A stretch of 64,000 bases of DNA, taken from NCBI GenBank assembly GCA_017618135.1, contig JAFZUV010000013.1, forward strand, positions 1 through 64,000, read 5' to 3'. Each line of letters starts with the position of its first letter. The stretch's first letter is position 1. The DNA comes from Clostridia bacterium. Its GTDB lineage: Bacteria > Bacillota > Clostridia > Oscillospirales > Acutalibacteraceae. Made by a program: the position numbers and the translations under genes. Of the stretch, positions 16,645 to 26,198 are shown one piece after another. The notes beneath the pieces were generated by a model. That model was not told the DNA's origin. It made no database searches and saw only the letters and a program-made list of their open reading frames with translations.

Positions 16645-17697
16645 CTACTTATATATGAGCGACCAAATATCCTTTAATGTTATAAGCAACATAAATGCAA
16701 TCAGTATTATAAACCCTGCCGTATGCACCAATGATTCATACTTCGGGGGGACCTTTTTCCGGGTTATCATTTCTATTGTTATGAAAAGCAATCTTCCCCC
16801 ATCAAGCGCCGGAAGCGGCAATAAATTGAAAAGTCCCAAGTTAATGGTTATAAGTGCAGCTATTGGAAGAATGCTCCGAAGATTTTGTTTTGCCACATTA
16901 CCTATTGCAGCCGTCACACCCACAGGACCTGATACGGCGCTTATACCATACTTACCGGAAATCAGGTCTATAAGCGAACGCCATATCACCGCACAATATG
17001 ATATTCCGGTTTTAAATGTCTCGGATATAAAGCTGATTAAGGTTTTTTTCTTTCCGTAAACCCTAAAATCAACCTTTATATATGAAATACCGTTTTCATT
17101 CTCGGTGTCGAATTTTACCGCTTTAAGTCTGACCTTTTGACCGTCACGCAAAACGGTCATATCCACAATACCGTTTTTAACATTTGTAAAAGCATAGCTC
17201 AAATCATATGTGGTGTAAATCTTTCTGCCGTCGACCGAAAGAATTTTATCATTTTCTTTAAGTCCCGATTGCATACTCGACGCATTTTCGGAGAATTCGG
17301 CGACAGTAGTCGTAGTAAACCTTTTTTCCGGCGCTAATACCGCGGCAACTAAAACAAAGCCCAAAATGAGATTAAATGTGGCGCCCATAATAACAATTAT
17401 AAACCTGCGCCAAGCCGCCTTATTGCAGAAAGCTTTTGGATCGCTGCTGGTGGAATCCTCGCCCTCCATAGCGCAATAGCCGCCCAAAGGTATCAAGTTT
17501 GCCTTATAAACCGTTTCACCGACTTTCTTTGAAAAAAGCTTGGGCCCGAAGCCTACTGCAAACTCGTTTACCCTGACGCCTAATATTTTAGCGGCTATAA
17601 AATGACCGAATTCATGAATTATTATGAGTGCTATAAATATAAGCACCGCCACAAGATACGGCCACACATTATTCCATACACTCGCCAAGACTAACAC
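16645..17697 (-). CDS. rseP: RIP metalloprotease RseP (site-2 protease)
   Basis: A 350-residue membrane zinc protease. The first membrane helix carries HEFGH (28-32), a central PDZ domain follows, and the second catalytic motif NLLPLPALDGG lies near residue 295 between later helices. Such proteases cut membrane-bound anti-sigma factors and signal peptides within the bilayer. The frame starts at a GTG (17697) overlapping the end of dxr. A TTG at 17688 has better spacing from AAGG and may be the real start. The neighbours uppS-cdsA-dxr-rseP are conserved in many bacteria. Confidence 0.95.
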   Translation of the reverse strand: MLVLASVWNNVWPYLVAVLIFIALIIIHEFGHFIAAKILGVRVNEFAVGFGPKLFSKKVGETVYKANLIPLGGYCAMEGEDSTSSDPKAFCNKAAWRRFIIVIMGATFNLILGFVLVAAVLAPEKRFTTTTVAEFSENASSMQSGLKENDKILSVDGRKIYTTYDLSYAFTNVKNGIVDMTVLRDGQKVRLKAVKFDTENENGISYIKVDFRVYGKKKTLISFISETFKTGISYCAVIWRSLIDLISGKYGISAVSGPVGVTAAIGNVAKQNLRSILPIAALITINLGLFNLLPLPALDGGRLLFITIEMITRKKVPPKYESLVHTAGFIILIAFMLLITLKDIWSLIYK

Positions 17698-18830
17698 ACC
17701 TTACTTAATACATACTGACGCGCCATACGGTCAGCCTCAAATATATCTTCTAATGTAAAATCATTCTTATTATTTATATTTTGCATTGCCGCTTCGTTAA
17801 GCTCTGCAATCTGCAAGAACTTTATTTTCCCCTCTAAAAACAGCGCTACGGACTGTTCATTTGCGCCGTTTATCGCCGCCGGATAAAGACCGCCTTTTTT
17901 TATAGCCTCGATACACAGCGGCAAACAACGGAAAGTGTCGGTGTCAGGCTTTGAAAATGTAAGCGTTCCAAAATCCGAAAGACTTAAACTGTCAATCTTT
18001 ATTCCCCTGTCAGGATAGGTAAAGGCATATTGAATAGGTATTTTCATATCCGGCGTACCCATTTGACCTATAACAGCGCCGTCAGAAAGCTCTACCGCAG
18101 AATGAAGAACGCTCTGGCGATGAATAAGCACCTCTATATTCTCAGGCTCAATATTGAAAAGATGTACCGCCTCTATTACTTCAAGACCTTTATTCATAAG
18201 AGTAGCACTGTCTATCGTTATTTTTCTGCCCATTGACCAGTTAGGATGCTTAAGTGCATCTGCCGCGCGTACATCTTTAAGCTCATCACGGGTTTTCCCG
18301 AAAAACGGACCGCCGGAGGCCGTTAAAATTATCTTTTTAAGGCTGCCCTCCGGCGCACCTTGCAAGGACTGGAATATTGCCGAATGCTCACTGTCTACAG
18401 GCAAAAGCTTTACTCCATGTTTACAACACAGACGGTTAATAAGATTACCCGCCGTAACCATCGTTTCCTTATTGGCAAGCGCAATATCAGAACCCGCCTT
18501 AATCGCAGCAACCGTAGGCGCAAGTCCCGCAATTCCCACAATAGCTGTAAGCACAATGTCAGCCCCGATACTCGCCGCCTCAATAACACCGTCTTTACCG
18601 GACAATACTTTTATATCAGTATCACAAAGAGCCGCTTTAAGCTTTTCTGCCGCGACGGTATCATAAACCGCAACAATACGGGGAAGAAACTTTCTTGCCT
18701 GCTTTTCGAGCAAATCAATATTTTTTCCTGCCGCTAAAGCGCTGACTTTAAGAGAAGGATTACTCTCTATCACCTCAAGCGCTTGCTTGCCTATTGAACC
18801 GGTTGAGCCTAAAATGCTGATACTTTTCAT
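17691..18830 (-). CDS. dxr: 1-deoxy-D-xylulose 5-phosphate reductoisomerase
   Basis: A 379-residue NADPH enzyme that converts DXP to MEP, the committed step of the methylerythritol pathway. The nucleotide-binding GSTGSIG is at 8-14. The substrate and metal region includes LLPVDSEHSAIFQ and ASGGPF. LNEAAM and the C-terminal helices match the family, and length is normal. Its ATG overlaps the cdsA stop by 4 bp with only a weak Shine-Dalgarno, so translation is probably coupled. Confidence 0.97.
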   Translation of the reverse strand: MKSISILGSTGSIGKQALEVIESNPSLKVSALAAGKNIDLLEKQARKFLPRIVAVYDTVAAEKLKAALCDTDIKVLSGKDGVIEAASIGADIVLTAIVGIAGLAPTVAAIKAGSDIALANKETMVTAGNLINRLCCKHGVKLLPVDSEHSAIFQSLQGAPEGSLKKIILTASGGPFFGKTRDELKDVRAADALKHPNWSMGRKITIDSATLMNKGLEVIEAVHLFNIEPENIEVLIHRQSVLHSAVELSDGAVIGQMGTPDMKIPIQYAFTYPDRGIKIDSLSLSDFGTLTFSKPDTDTFRCLPLCIEAIKKGGLYPAAINGANEQSVALFLEGKIKFLQIAELNEAAMQNINNKNDFTLEDIFEADRMARQYVLSKVC

Positions 18831-19693
18831 TTTACAATACCTAAAAGCATAAGCGATAATAGCGCCGGAGAAATAAACAGCATACTGTCAAATCTATCAA
18901 GTATTCCGCCGTGACCGGGTATTAAATTGCTGTAATCTTTTACCCCGACACTTCGCTTGATTATGGAGGCAAAAAGGTCGCCCAACATTCCTACGATACA
19001 CATAAACACGGTAACTAAAAGCATCAATAAAATATTCGTAGGCGCTTTGAATGCCAAAACTAAAACAACGGTGCTTATAAGACTTGCAATAATACCTCCT
19101 ATGGCTCCCTCGACAGTTTTTTTCGGACTTACATGCTCACATAATTTATGCCTGCCGAAGAATACGCCGGTAAAATACGCGCCGGTATCGCAAATACTTG
19201 AAAAATTAATCACCAGCAATAAATAGTATATTCCCCCGGGCCTTGTAATAATACAATCAAGACTTGCAAAAGCCGCGCTGTATAAAAGCGGCACGCCTAA
19301 TAACGCGAAAATTTCCTTGATACTGAAATCTTTATCTTGAAATATTACGGCTAAAGTAAATACAACGATATAAATGATTGTTATAAACAGCAATAAGGTA
19401 ATCGAGACAATCATTTTTTTTGCATCAAGCGGTAGATTTTTTATAATAAAGTCGTATGCGCAGTGAAGTATATCTGCGACAAAAAAGAATGCCAAAGCCG
19501 CATAAACACACGAAAACGCCTTTCGGAACAGGGTACCGTCTCTTACAATATTACACATAATCTCATAGGTCGCCGCAATTGCTAAAAGCGCTATAAACGA
19601 AGTAATAATCATAGTGTTAAATTTATAGCCCAATGTCAGCAAACCTATTACAATCGCAATCATAATTGCGGCAGAAACTATCCTTGTTTTCAT
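18827..19693 (-). CDS. cdsA: Phosphatidate cytidylyltransferase
   Basis: A polytopic membrane enzyme of 288 residues that makes CDP-diacylglycerol from phosphatidic acid and CTP. The family signature is at the C-terminus, SVGVKDYSNLIPGHGGILDR. About eight hydrophobic segments are visible. The start was set at the ATG ending at 19693 because AGGAG lies 7 bp upstream, giving the usual MKTRI N-terminus. A longer frame runs into uppS without a ribosome binding site. It is 10 bp after uppS and overlaps dxr by 4 bp. Confidence 0.95.
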   Translation of the reverse strand: MKTRIVSAAIMIAIVIGLLTLGYKFNTMIITSFIALLAIAATYEIMCNIVRDGTLFRKAFSCVYAALAFFFVADILHCAYDFIIKNLPLDAKKMIVSITLLLFITIIYIVVFTLAVIFQDKDFSIKEIFALLGVPLLYSAAFASLDCIITRPGGIYYLLLVINFSSICDTGAYFTGVFFGRHKLCEHVSPKKTVEGAIGGIIASLISTVVLVLAFKAPTNILLMLLVTVFMCIVGMLGDLFASIIKRSVGVKDYSNLIPGHGGILDRFDSMLFISPALLSLMLLGIVK

Positions 19694-19703
19694 AGCTAAA
19701 CTC

Positions 19704-20420
19704 CTATACTCCGCCGAATCTTCTGTTTCTGCGGCTGAAATCATCTATGGCTCTATCAAGATCGCGCGGCGAAAAATCCGGCCATAAAACATCAGAAAAC
19801 CAATACTCGGCATAAGCCGACTGCCAAATAAGATAATTTGACAGACGATACTCGCCGCTCGGTCTTATAATAAAATCAGGGTCCGGCTGACCGGCTGTAT
19901 AAAGATGATCGCTTATAGTACGCTCGGTTATATCGTCAACGCCGATACCGTTCCTTATAATACTTTTTACGGCATGGACAATTTCATCCCTGCCGCCATA
20001 GTTAAGCGCAATATTAAGATGCAGCCCGGTAGCGTCAGCCGAGTCAGCCTCAGCTTTAAGCATCAGTTCTTTTATGTCTTCCGCGAGAGGTCCACGGTCA
20101 CCGATGAATTGAAGCTTGATATTTTCCTCTTTAAAATTATCGGTATCCTTAAGATAGTCGCGCAGTATATTCATTATGTTATCGACTTCTGATTTAGGAC
20201 GCTTCCAATTCTCGGTTGAAAAGGCGTAAACGGTGAGATATCTGATGCCTATTTTATTACAGTACCGCGCAATGGTCTTAAATGTTTTAGAGCCTGCCGC
20301 ATGACCGGCAGAGCGCGGCAGGGAGCGCTTTTTCGCCCACCTGCCGTTACCATCCATAATTATAGCAATATGAGTAGGCAAGACGCGCTCCTCATATTTT
20401 TCTTTTTTTCTAAAGAACAA
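19704..20420 (-). CDS. uppS: Isoprenyl (undecaprenyl) diphosphate synthase
   Basis: A 238-residue cis-prenyltransferase that builds the C55 lipid carrier for peptidoglycan from FPP and IPP. The catalytic Asp23 is in IMDGNGRWA. FSTENW and the C-terminal IIRPSGEYRLSNYL with WPDFSP are the remaining family motifs. A TTG start follows GGAGG by 8 bp. Third gene of the operon. Confidence 0.97.
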   Translation of the reverse strand: MFFRKKEKYEERVLPTHIAIIMDGNGRWAKKRSLPRSAGHAAGSKTFKTIARYCNKIGIRYLTVYAFSTENWKRPKSEVDNIMNILRDYLKDTDNFKEENIKLQFIGDRGPLAEDIKELMLKAEADSADATGLHLNIALNYGGRDEIVHAVKSIIRNGIGVDDITERTISDHLYTAGQPDPDFIIRPSGEYRLSNYLIWQSAYAEYWFSDVLWPDFSPRDLDRAIDDFSRRNRRFGGV

Positions 20421-20438
20421 ATCATTGCCCTCCGCGAT

Positions 20439-20993
20439 TTATATTTCCATTATTTCCTTTTCTTTTGCCGCGGCTATGGAATCTATCTCTTTACAGAACT
20501 TATCCGTAAGCTCCTGGATTTTCTTTTCGCCGTCAGACTCATCGTCCTCGGTTATATTGTTGCTTTTCTTAAGTGCTTTAAGCTCATCAAGTGCATTTCT
20601 GCGCTGATTTCTTATAGCTATTTTCGATTCTTCACCCTTCTTGTTGACTTCCTTGACTATTTCTTTTCTGCGTTCCTCTGTAAGCGGCGGAAAATTAAGC
20701 CGGATAAGCTTACCGTCATTCTGAGGATTGATACCTATATCAGAAGTCAATATGGCCTTTTCTATTTCTTTGAGCATAGTAGCATCCCATGGTTGAATGA
20801 TGAGCGTGCGCGCTTCCGGAATTGAAATTGCCGCCATCTGATGAATGGGAGTAGCCACACCGTAGTAATCCACCATTACTCGCTCTAAAACCGCTGCAGT
20901 AGCTCTGCCGGCTCTTATGGATTTGTACTCTCGTTCCAATGAATCGATGGTTTTGTTCATTTTTTCCTCTGTCACCTTAAAAAGATGTTCCAT
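20439..20993 (-). CDS. frr: Ribosome recycling factor
   Basis: A 184-residue protein with the three-helix-bundle sequence of RRF: SIRAGRA near the N-terminus, IQPWD in the middle, and LNFPPLTEERRKEIVK. It splits post-termination ribosomes together with EF-G. AGGAGG lies 8 bp before the ATG. The order pyrH-frr-uppS-cdsA is the common bacterial arrangement. Confidence 0.98.
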   Translation of the reverse strand: MEHLFKVTEEKMNKTIDSLEREYKSIRAGRATAAVLERVMVDYYGVATPIHQMAAISIPEARTLIIQPWDATMLKEIEKAILTSDIGINPQNDGKLIRLNFPPLTEERRKEIVKEVNKKGEESKIAIRNQRRNALDELKALKKSNNITEDDESDGEKKIQELTDKFCKEIDSIAAAKEKEIMEI

Positions 20994-21011
20994 AATATAA
21001 GCCTCCTTTTA

Positions 21012-21716
21012 TTATTCTACCAATGTTCCGATATTTTCCCCGGTCATCGCCGAAACGATATTATCAGGATTGTTAAGATTAAACACCAAAATTTTAATAC
21101 CGTTATCCATACAAAGTGACGCCGCCGTACTGTCCATAACATGAAGCTCGCGCGCTAATACCTCATGGTGTGTAAGTTTGTCGAACTTCTCAGCTTCGGA
21201 ATTAAGCTTCGGATCGCTGTCGTAAACACCGTCAACATTAGTTGCTTTAAATATTACATCAGCACCTATTTCCGCAGCTCTCAGCGCCGCGGCTGTATCG
21301 GTTGAGAAAAAAGGATTGCCGGTACCGCAACCGAAAATTACCACTCTTCCCTTTTCAAGGTGCCTAATAGCCTTGTTTCTTATATATGGCTCGGCAATCT
21401 GCCGCATCTCGATAGCCGTTTGCACTCTTGAAGTAACACCGAGCTGTTCAAGCGCGTCACAAAGCGCCAATGAATTGATAGTGGTTGCGAGCATTCCCAT
21501 ATGATCGGCTCTTGTCCTGTCCATATCGCCGCTTGATCTGCCTCGCCAGAAATTACCGCCTCCTACAACGATTGCAACCTGCACGCCCATATCCACGCAA
21601 GTCTTAACCCTGCGGCAAACATCTATGACCTTATCAAAATCAATGCCGTTTCCCTTTTCTCCCGCCAAAACCTCGCCGCTTAGTTTGAGTAAAACTCTTT
21701 TATAAACAGGTTTCAT
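21012..21716 (-). CDS. pyrH: UMP kinase
   Basis: A 234-residue amino-acid-kinase-fold enzyme that phosphorylates UMP to UDP with ATP. KLSGE near the N-terminus, [10 protein letters not shown] and the [12 protein letters not shown] region identify PyrH. The ATG at 21716 is preceded by GAGG at 8 bp; the GTG 9 bp upstream lies on top of that site and is less likely. First gene of the operon, directly after a consensus promoter. The rpsB-tsf genes that often precede it are not here. Confidence 0.97.
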   Translation of the reverse strand: MKPVYKRVLLKLSGEVLAGEKGNGIDFDKVIDVCRRVKTCVDMGVQVAIVVGGGNFWRGRSSGDMDRTRADHMGMLATTINSLALCDALEQLGVTSRVQTAIEMRQIAEPYIRNKAIRHLEKGRVVIFGCGTGNPFFSTDTAAALRAAEIGADVIFKATNVDGVYDSDPKLNSEAEKFDKLTHHEVLARELHVMDSTAASLCMDNGIKILVFNLNNPDNIVSAMTGENIGTLVE

Positions 21717-21751
21717 AAGCGCCACCTCGTATAATATAATTAATTTATATT

Positions 21752-21780
21752 ATTTTACAATAAGGCACCACTAAAGTCAA
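21752..21780 (-). promoter_or_regulatory. Promoter of the pyrH-frr-uppS-cdsA-dxr-rseP-ispG-polC operon
   Basis: Minus-strand -35 TTGACT (21775-21780), 17-bp spacer, -10 TAAAAT (21752-21757), about 36 bp before the pyrH start. Confidence 0.8.
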
Positions 21781-21781
21781 C

Positions 21782-21819
21782 AAAAAATGCGAGACAGAAT
21801 TACTGCCTCGCATTTTTTT
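21782..21819 (-). terminator. Intrinsic terminator after the SPOCS/LysM gene
   Basis: AAAAAATGCGAG (21782-21793) pairs with CTCGCATTTTTT (21807-21818) around a 13-base loop. It overlaps the stop codon of the SPOCS gene and sits just upstream of the pyrH promoter. Confidence 0.85.
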
Positions 21820-23350
21820 ACTTGACGGGAATAAGTAACATTTGACCGCCCGTCAAAGTATCGTCACTTAACTCGTTTAACCGCCTTACCTCGTCAATAT
21901 CGGCGAGGTATTTTCTCGCAACGCCCCAAATATTTTCGCCGCTTTCGGCAAAATAAATAGTAAGCGCACCGCGATTTCGTTTTTCAATTGGTCGGGATTC
22001 GTTCACCTGAATATCGCTCACAACCGGAACTCTGTTTTGCTTGTAAACCGCCGCGCTTAAAGACATCTGAAGGCGGATTTCCATTTTTATATCGCCTGAT
22101 ATCGTATAGCCGACAGACAGAACGCTCACCTGAGGATCAGCCGTAAAGTTTTCGCCCTCAACGGACAGTTTATAACGATACTCAAACTCCACCGGTTTTT
22201 CGTAATATGCCACAGCTCCCGTTTCATCTGCTGCGAGTATATCGCACACCGCCGTACCGGACACTATAAGACAATCTCCCTTAAAATTCGTACTGTCGAC
22301 CTTTGCCTCGCTTTTTATATCACATACTTTCGTTATAGAGCCTGCGGGAAATTCAATTTCCTTTCTGCAGTTAAAAGTGTCGTTAATGGTGCAAACCAAC
22401 CTGTTTAAATAAACATCTTCGCCGGACACATCCGCTTCGTATAACCTCGAATAAGCGTCGGTTACGACTTCAACATCACCTTGACAATACGCTTCCGCCT
22501 GAAGCAGAACTTTTCCGCCAAGCGAAAAGCTACGGGAATCGGACGAAGAATTGAACTTGGGTTTTATTTCAAGAAATGCAATATCGGCACTTATTTGGCA
22601 TTCACATTCCTCGGTTACGCCCTCAATTTCAAGCAGTTGACTGAACGGAACACTCTCTTCAAGCTGTTGTATTTCTCCGTCGTCATCACGGTATGCAAGG
22701 CTCACTATCAATTCGCCTTTTACTATCGCCTTATCCGCAAGCAACTTACATTCTCCGGTTTTAATCGCCGCGTCGTATCTTATTAAGCATTTAATATCCG
22801 GCATAGACGAGCCTATCTCTATTTCGTCCTCTATTATCACATACTTTGAGGCATATCCTATCGGCGTTGTAGCCGGTGTAAGTGTGCGCAATACCTCAAT
22901 GTTTATGTCATCAATATCGCTTATAATATCGCGGCTTTTTTTCATCGAGGCGGTAACGCTGAGTCCCAACGCACCGTGAATATCAACCTTGCGCTCTGTC
23001 ACGGCACGGCAGTTTATGTATTCGCATCTTACACGCGCCTTTATAAACGCTCCCGATATATCGGTTGTTGACTCAAATGATTTCGAAAACGGATACTGAT
23101 ATTCATATGAATTTATCCGGTTTTCATCATCAGCGTAAATCAGCGTTACGGTGACAACTCCGTCAGATGAAATCCTTTGTTCGTCCGCACTTGCAGACGA
23201 TACCCTCGCTTTAGCGCGGCATTTTAGTATTCTCGATATTTCCGGACAGTAATCCGGCAGGTTGAAGTCGATGTCTATCGGCACCTCGGCAGAGTCCTTA
23301 AACACGGTATCAAAAGTAAAAATCGGGGTCTTAACGCATTTTTCTTCCAT
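21818..23350 (-). CDS. SPOCS (DUF3794) domain protein with C-terminal LysM, spore-envelope type
   Basis: A protein of 510 residues with repeated SPOCS-type beta domains (the N-terminal PDYCPEISRILKCRAKA is a family hallmark, and IGSSMPDIKCLIRYDA is its second copy). It ends in a LysM-like peptidoglycan-binding module with the sequence YFAESGENIWGVARKY. Such proteins occur in clostridial spore formers and are linked to the spore cortex or coat (SafA/SpoVID-like). No signal peptide is seen, as expected for a mother-cell protein. The ATG at 23350 has GGAG 9 bp upstream; an ATG 15 bp earlier lacks a ribosome binding site. The upstream gap holds no clear sigma-A promoter, which fits a sporulation sigma factor. 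Confidence 0.85.
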   Translation of the reverse strand: MEEKCVKTPIFTFDTVFKDSAEVPIDIDFNLPDYCPEISRILKCRAKARVSSASADEQRISSDGVVTVTLIYADDENRINSYEYQYPFSKSFESTTDISGAFIKARVRCEYINCRAVTERKVDIHGALGLSVTASMKKSRDIISDIDDINIEVLRTLTPATTPIGYASKYVIIEDEIEIGSSMPDIKCLIRYDAAIKTGECKLLADKAIVKGELIVSLAYRDDDGEIQQLEESVPFSQLLEIEGVTEECECQISADIAFLEIKPKFNSSSDSRSFSLGGKVLLQAEAYCQGDVEVVTDAYSRLYEADVSGEDVYLNRLVCTINDTFNCRKEIEFPAGSITKVCDIKSEAKVDSTNFKGDCLIVSGTAVCDILAADETGAVAYYEKPVEFEYRYKLSVEGENFTADPQVSVLSVGYTISGDIKMEIRLQMSLSAAVYKQNRVPVVSDIQVNESRPIEKRNRGALTIYFAESGENIWGVARKYLADIDEVRRLNELSDDTLTGGQMLLIPVK

Positions 23351-23442
23351 ATAGCCACACTCCATAAAAGCTTTTTATAAAGTATATTCGCGCGACCGAT
23401 TTTTTATTACAAAAATACCGCCGAAGTCACAAGCTGCGGCGG

Positions 23443-23676
23443 TTAAATATCTTTTTCTATCTCACTGATAACAACGCTCATTTTGACGCTCAAGGCATTG
23501 CAAATCTTGTAAAATGTTTCGAGCGTGGGTTTTCGCTCTCCGCGCTCTATGGCGCTTAAATGACTTCTGCCTATTCCCGCAAGTCCGCTTAATACTTCCT
23601 GAGATATATTTTTCCTTTTTCTGAAATCTGCTATCACTTTTCCAACCTTGACCGGATCCAGCATCGGAGAATACAT
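23443..23676 (-). CDS. Small Xre-family helix-turn-helix regulator
   Basis: A 77-residue protein that is almost entirely one HTH_3/Cro-CI domain (about 12-66, with SQEVLSGLAGIGRSHLSAIE spanning the recognition helices). Start is at the ATG with GAGG 8 bp upstream; a GTG 9 bp earlier overlaps that site. It is divergent from the TM2 gene. Three GAATACNTATG copies surround the two starts, including one inside its own first codons, so it may repress itself and the neighbour. Confidence 0.88.
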   Translation of the reverse strand: MYSPMLDPVKVGKVIADFRKRKNISQEVLSGLAGIGRSHLSAIERGERKPTLETFYKICNALSVKMSVVISEIEKDI

Positions 23677-23721
23677 ATGACTCACCTCAACTATATTGTA
23701 TGCTGTAATCCGCTTCTAATT

Positions 23722-23761
23722 GAATACATATGTTGACAAATGAATACTTATGTGTTAAAAT
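23722..23761 (+). promoter_or_regulatory. Promoter of the TM2 gene with two direct-repeat boxes
   Basis: -35 TTGACA (23733-23738), 17-bp spacer, -10 TAAAAT (23756-23761). GAATACATATG (23722-23732) abuts the -35, and GAATACTTATG (23742-23752) fills the spacer exactly 20 bp further on. A third copy lies at 23669-23679. The placement suits repression by the divergent Xre protein. Confidence 0.75.
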
Positions 23762-23788
23762 CTTAAAAAACCGGTTGGAGGAAAGAAT

Positions 23789-24187
23789 ATGGAAACTGAA
23801 AATGTTACACAGAATGCAACAGGGCAGACAGAAAAAACAAAATTTTGCAAACATTGCGGCACTAAAATCCCCGAGGATGCGGTAATCTGCACAGCGTGCG
23901 GCAGACAGGTTGAAGAGATCAAAGGCAATCCGCAGCAGCCGAATATAGTTATCAATAACGCAAACACTAATGTTAATAAAAATACAAACGCTTTCGGCGG
24001 CAGAGCGAAAAACAAGTGGGTTGCCTTGCTTCTTTGCGTATTTCTGGGATTTTTAGGCGCTCATAAATTCTATGAGAATAAAGCCGGTTTAGGAATTTTA
24101 TATATATTTACCGGCGGACTTTTCGGTATAGGCGTTATTATTGATTTTATAACACTGCTGTTTAAGCCCAACCCCTATTATGTGTAA
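23789..24187 (+). CDS. Zinc-ribbon and TM2-domain membrane protein
   Basis: A 132-residue protein. It has an N-terminal zinc ribbon with two CxxC pairs (FCKHCG and ICTACG, about 23-44), an Asn-rich linker, then a TM2 domain with two membrane helices (WVALLLCVFLGFLGAHKFY and the GILYIFTGGLFGIGVIID region). The function of TM2 proteins in bacteria is not established. GGAGG precedes the ATG. A lone plus-strand gene among minus-strand neighbours, probably under control of the adjacent Xre protein. Confidence 0.85.
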   Translation: METENVTQNATGQTEKTKFCKHCGTKIPEDAVICTACGRQVEEIKGNPQQPNIVINNANTNVNKNTNAFGGRAKNKWVALLLCVFLGFLGAHKFYENKAGLGILYIFTGGLFGIGVIIDFITLLFKPNPYYV

Positions 24188-24201
24188 AAACATACGGGCT
24201 T

Positions 24202-24236
24202 AAAAACGCTCGGGAGAAATTCTCCCGAGCGTTTTT
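24202..24236. terminator. Bidirectional terminator between convergent genes
   Basis: A 16-bp stem AAAAACGCTCGGGAGA (24202-24217) with its exact complement (24221-24236) and a 3-base loop, bounded by A and T runs. It serves both the TM2 gene and the ABC transporter gene. Confidence 0.93.
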
Positions 24237-24242
24237 CAATAT

Positions 24243-26198
24243 TTACTCCAGTTCAAATGCTCCCATATAGAGCTGATAGTAAGTGCCCTTATCGGCTATA
24301 AGCTTTTCGTGGTTGCCTCGCTCTATTATCCTGCCGTGGTCAAGAACCATTATGACATCGGAGTTTTTAACGGTTGAAAGGCGGTGAGCAATTACAAACA
24401 CGGTACGCGACTCCATAAGCTTATCCATACCGCGCTGAACTATTGCTTCGGTTCGGGTATCTATTGAGGAAGTAGCCTCGTCAAGTATCATAACGGGCGG
24501 GTCGGCAACGGCGGCGCGGGCTATCGCTATGAGTTGGCGCTGCCCCTGCGAAAGATTAGAACCGTTGTTGGCAAGCTCGGTTTCGTAACCGTTCGGCAAT
24601 CTTGTTATAAAATCATCCGCTCCCACAAGCTTCGCCGCGGCTATACACTCATCGTCGGTAGCGTCAAGTCTGCCATACCTTATATTATCAAGCACACTTC
24701 CGGTAAAAAGATTGGTTTCCTGCAAAACTATACCGAGTGAGCGGCGAAGGTCTGATTTCTTTATTTTATTTATATTTATACCGTCATACCTGATTTTACC
24801 GTCCGCAATATCGTAAAAGCGGTTTATGAGGTTTGTAATGGTCGTTTTCCCGGCGCCGGTGGCTCCCACAAAAGCGACCTTTTCTCCGGGATGAGCGTAT
24901 ACGGACACATCATAAAGCACAGGCTTATCCTCAACATAGGAAAAATCGACATGGTCTATTGTGACATCGCCCTTAAGCTCGGTATATGTCACGGTACCGT
25001 CCCCGTGAGGATGGCGCCAAGCCCATTTGCCTGTATGCTTATCGGTCTCCTTTATGTTACCGTTCCTATCGGTTTCCATATTTACAAGCGTAACATATCC
25101 GTTGTCAACCTCGGGAGCTTCGTCCATAATATCAAATATCCGCTTAGCCCCGGCAAGTCCCATTGCGATAACATTTATCTGCTGTGAAAGCTGATTTATA
25201 TTGCCGGTAAACTGTTTTGACATATTAAGAAACGGAACTATTATATCAATGGTAAGAACGCCTATAATACCGCCCTTAATAAGAGTTGATATACCGAAAT
25301 TAGGCACCTTACTTAACAGCAAAACACCGCCTACGGTAGCTATTACGACATATAAAACATTACCGATATTCTGTATTATCGGACCTAAAGAATTAGCGTA
25401 AGCGTTGGCGCGGAAGCTGTTTTTATAAAGCTCCTCGTTTACACTATCAAAGCTCTGCTTGCACCTGTCTTCATGGTTAAACACCTTAATAACGCGTTGA
25501 CCGCTCATCATTTCCTGTACAAAGCCCTCGGTTTTTGCAACTGACTTTTGCTGTCGTATAAAATACTTTGCCGAGCCTCCGCCTATTATTTTGGTAACAA
25601 TGAACATCACCGCTACGCCCAAAATTACGACCGCGGTCATAAGCATACTGTAATAAATCATTATAAAGAAAACGGAAACAACTACCACTGACGCCTGCAA
25701 TAGCGTGGGAAGCGCACGGGAAACAAGCTCACGCAGAGTATCTATATCGTTTGTATAATAGCTCATAATATCGCCGTGCTTATGCGTATCAAAATACTTG
25801 ACCGGCAAATTCTGCATACCGTCGAACATCTTAACTCTCATCTTATGCAGAAAGCCTTGAGTGATATATGCCATAAGCTGAGTATAGAGGGTAATTGAAA
25901 TCATTGAAAGAGCATAAAAGGTTATAAGAATTGCAACCTTTGGAACTATTACCTTTGCCGCCGATGACCAGTCACCCGAAAGATAAAATCGCTGAATATC
26001 GGCAATTACCTGTTGTTGGAATATTGCGGGCGCCGCCGCGGTAATTGATGAAAAAATAATACAACCTATAGTTATCGGCAAAAGTACCGGAAAGCTGCTA
26101 AAGAGCAGCTTCATAACGCGCTTTAACATTCCGGGGTCTATTCTGGCGCCCGGCGCACCGCCGCGCGGACCTTTAGGAGAGTGATTCATTTTAGGCAT
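24243..26198 (-). CDS. ABC exporter half-transporter, canonical ATPase site
   Basis: A 651-residue type IV ABC exporter subunit with six membrane helices fused to an ATPase domain. It has Walker A GATGAGKTT, signature LSQGQRQ, Walker B MILDEATSSID with the catalytic Glu, and H-loop IAHRLST. A charged insert of about 45 residues, rich in Gly, His and Trp, sits between the two domains. The start with GGAGG 8 bp upstream overlaps the end of its partner by 8 bp. With the upstream gene it forms a BmrC/BmrD- or TM287/288-like heterodimer. The substrate (drug, lipid or peptide) is unknown. Confidence 0.93.
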   Translation of the reverse strand: MPKMNHSPKGPRGGAPGARIDPGMLKRVMKLLFSSFPVLLPITIGCIIFSSITAAAPAIFQQQVIADIQRFYLSGDWSSAAKVIVPKVAILITFYALSMISITLYTQLMAYITQGFLHKMRVKMFDGMQNLPVKYFDTHKHGDIMSYYTNDIDTLRELVSRALPTLLQASVVVVSVFFIMIYYSMLMTAVVILGVAVMFIVTKIIGGGSAKYFIRQQKSVAKTEGFVQEMMSGQRVIKVFNHEDRCKQSFDSVNEELYKNSFRANAYANSLGPIIQNIGNVLYVVIATVGGVLLLSKVPNFGISTLIKGGIIGVLTIDIIVPFLNMSKQFTGNINQLSQQINVIAMGLAGAKRIFDIMDEAPEVDNGYVTLVNMETDRNGNIKETDKHTGKWAWRHPHGDGTVTYTELKGDVTIDHVDFSYVEDKPVLYDVSVYAHPGEKVAFVGATGAGKTTITNLINRFYDIADGKIRYDGININKIKKSDLRRSLGIVLQETNLFTGSVLDNIRYGRLDATDDECIAAAKLVGADDFITRLPNGYETELANNGSNLSQGQRQLIAIARAAVADPPVMILDEATSSIDTRTEAIVQRGMDKLMESRTVFVIAHRLSTVKNSDVIMVLDHGRIIERGNHEKLIADKGTYYQLYMGAFELE

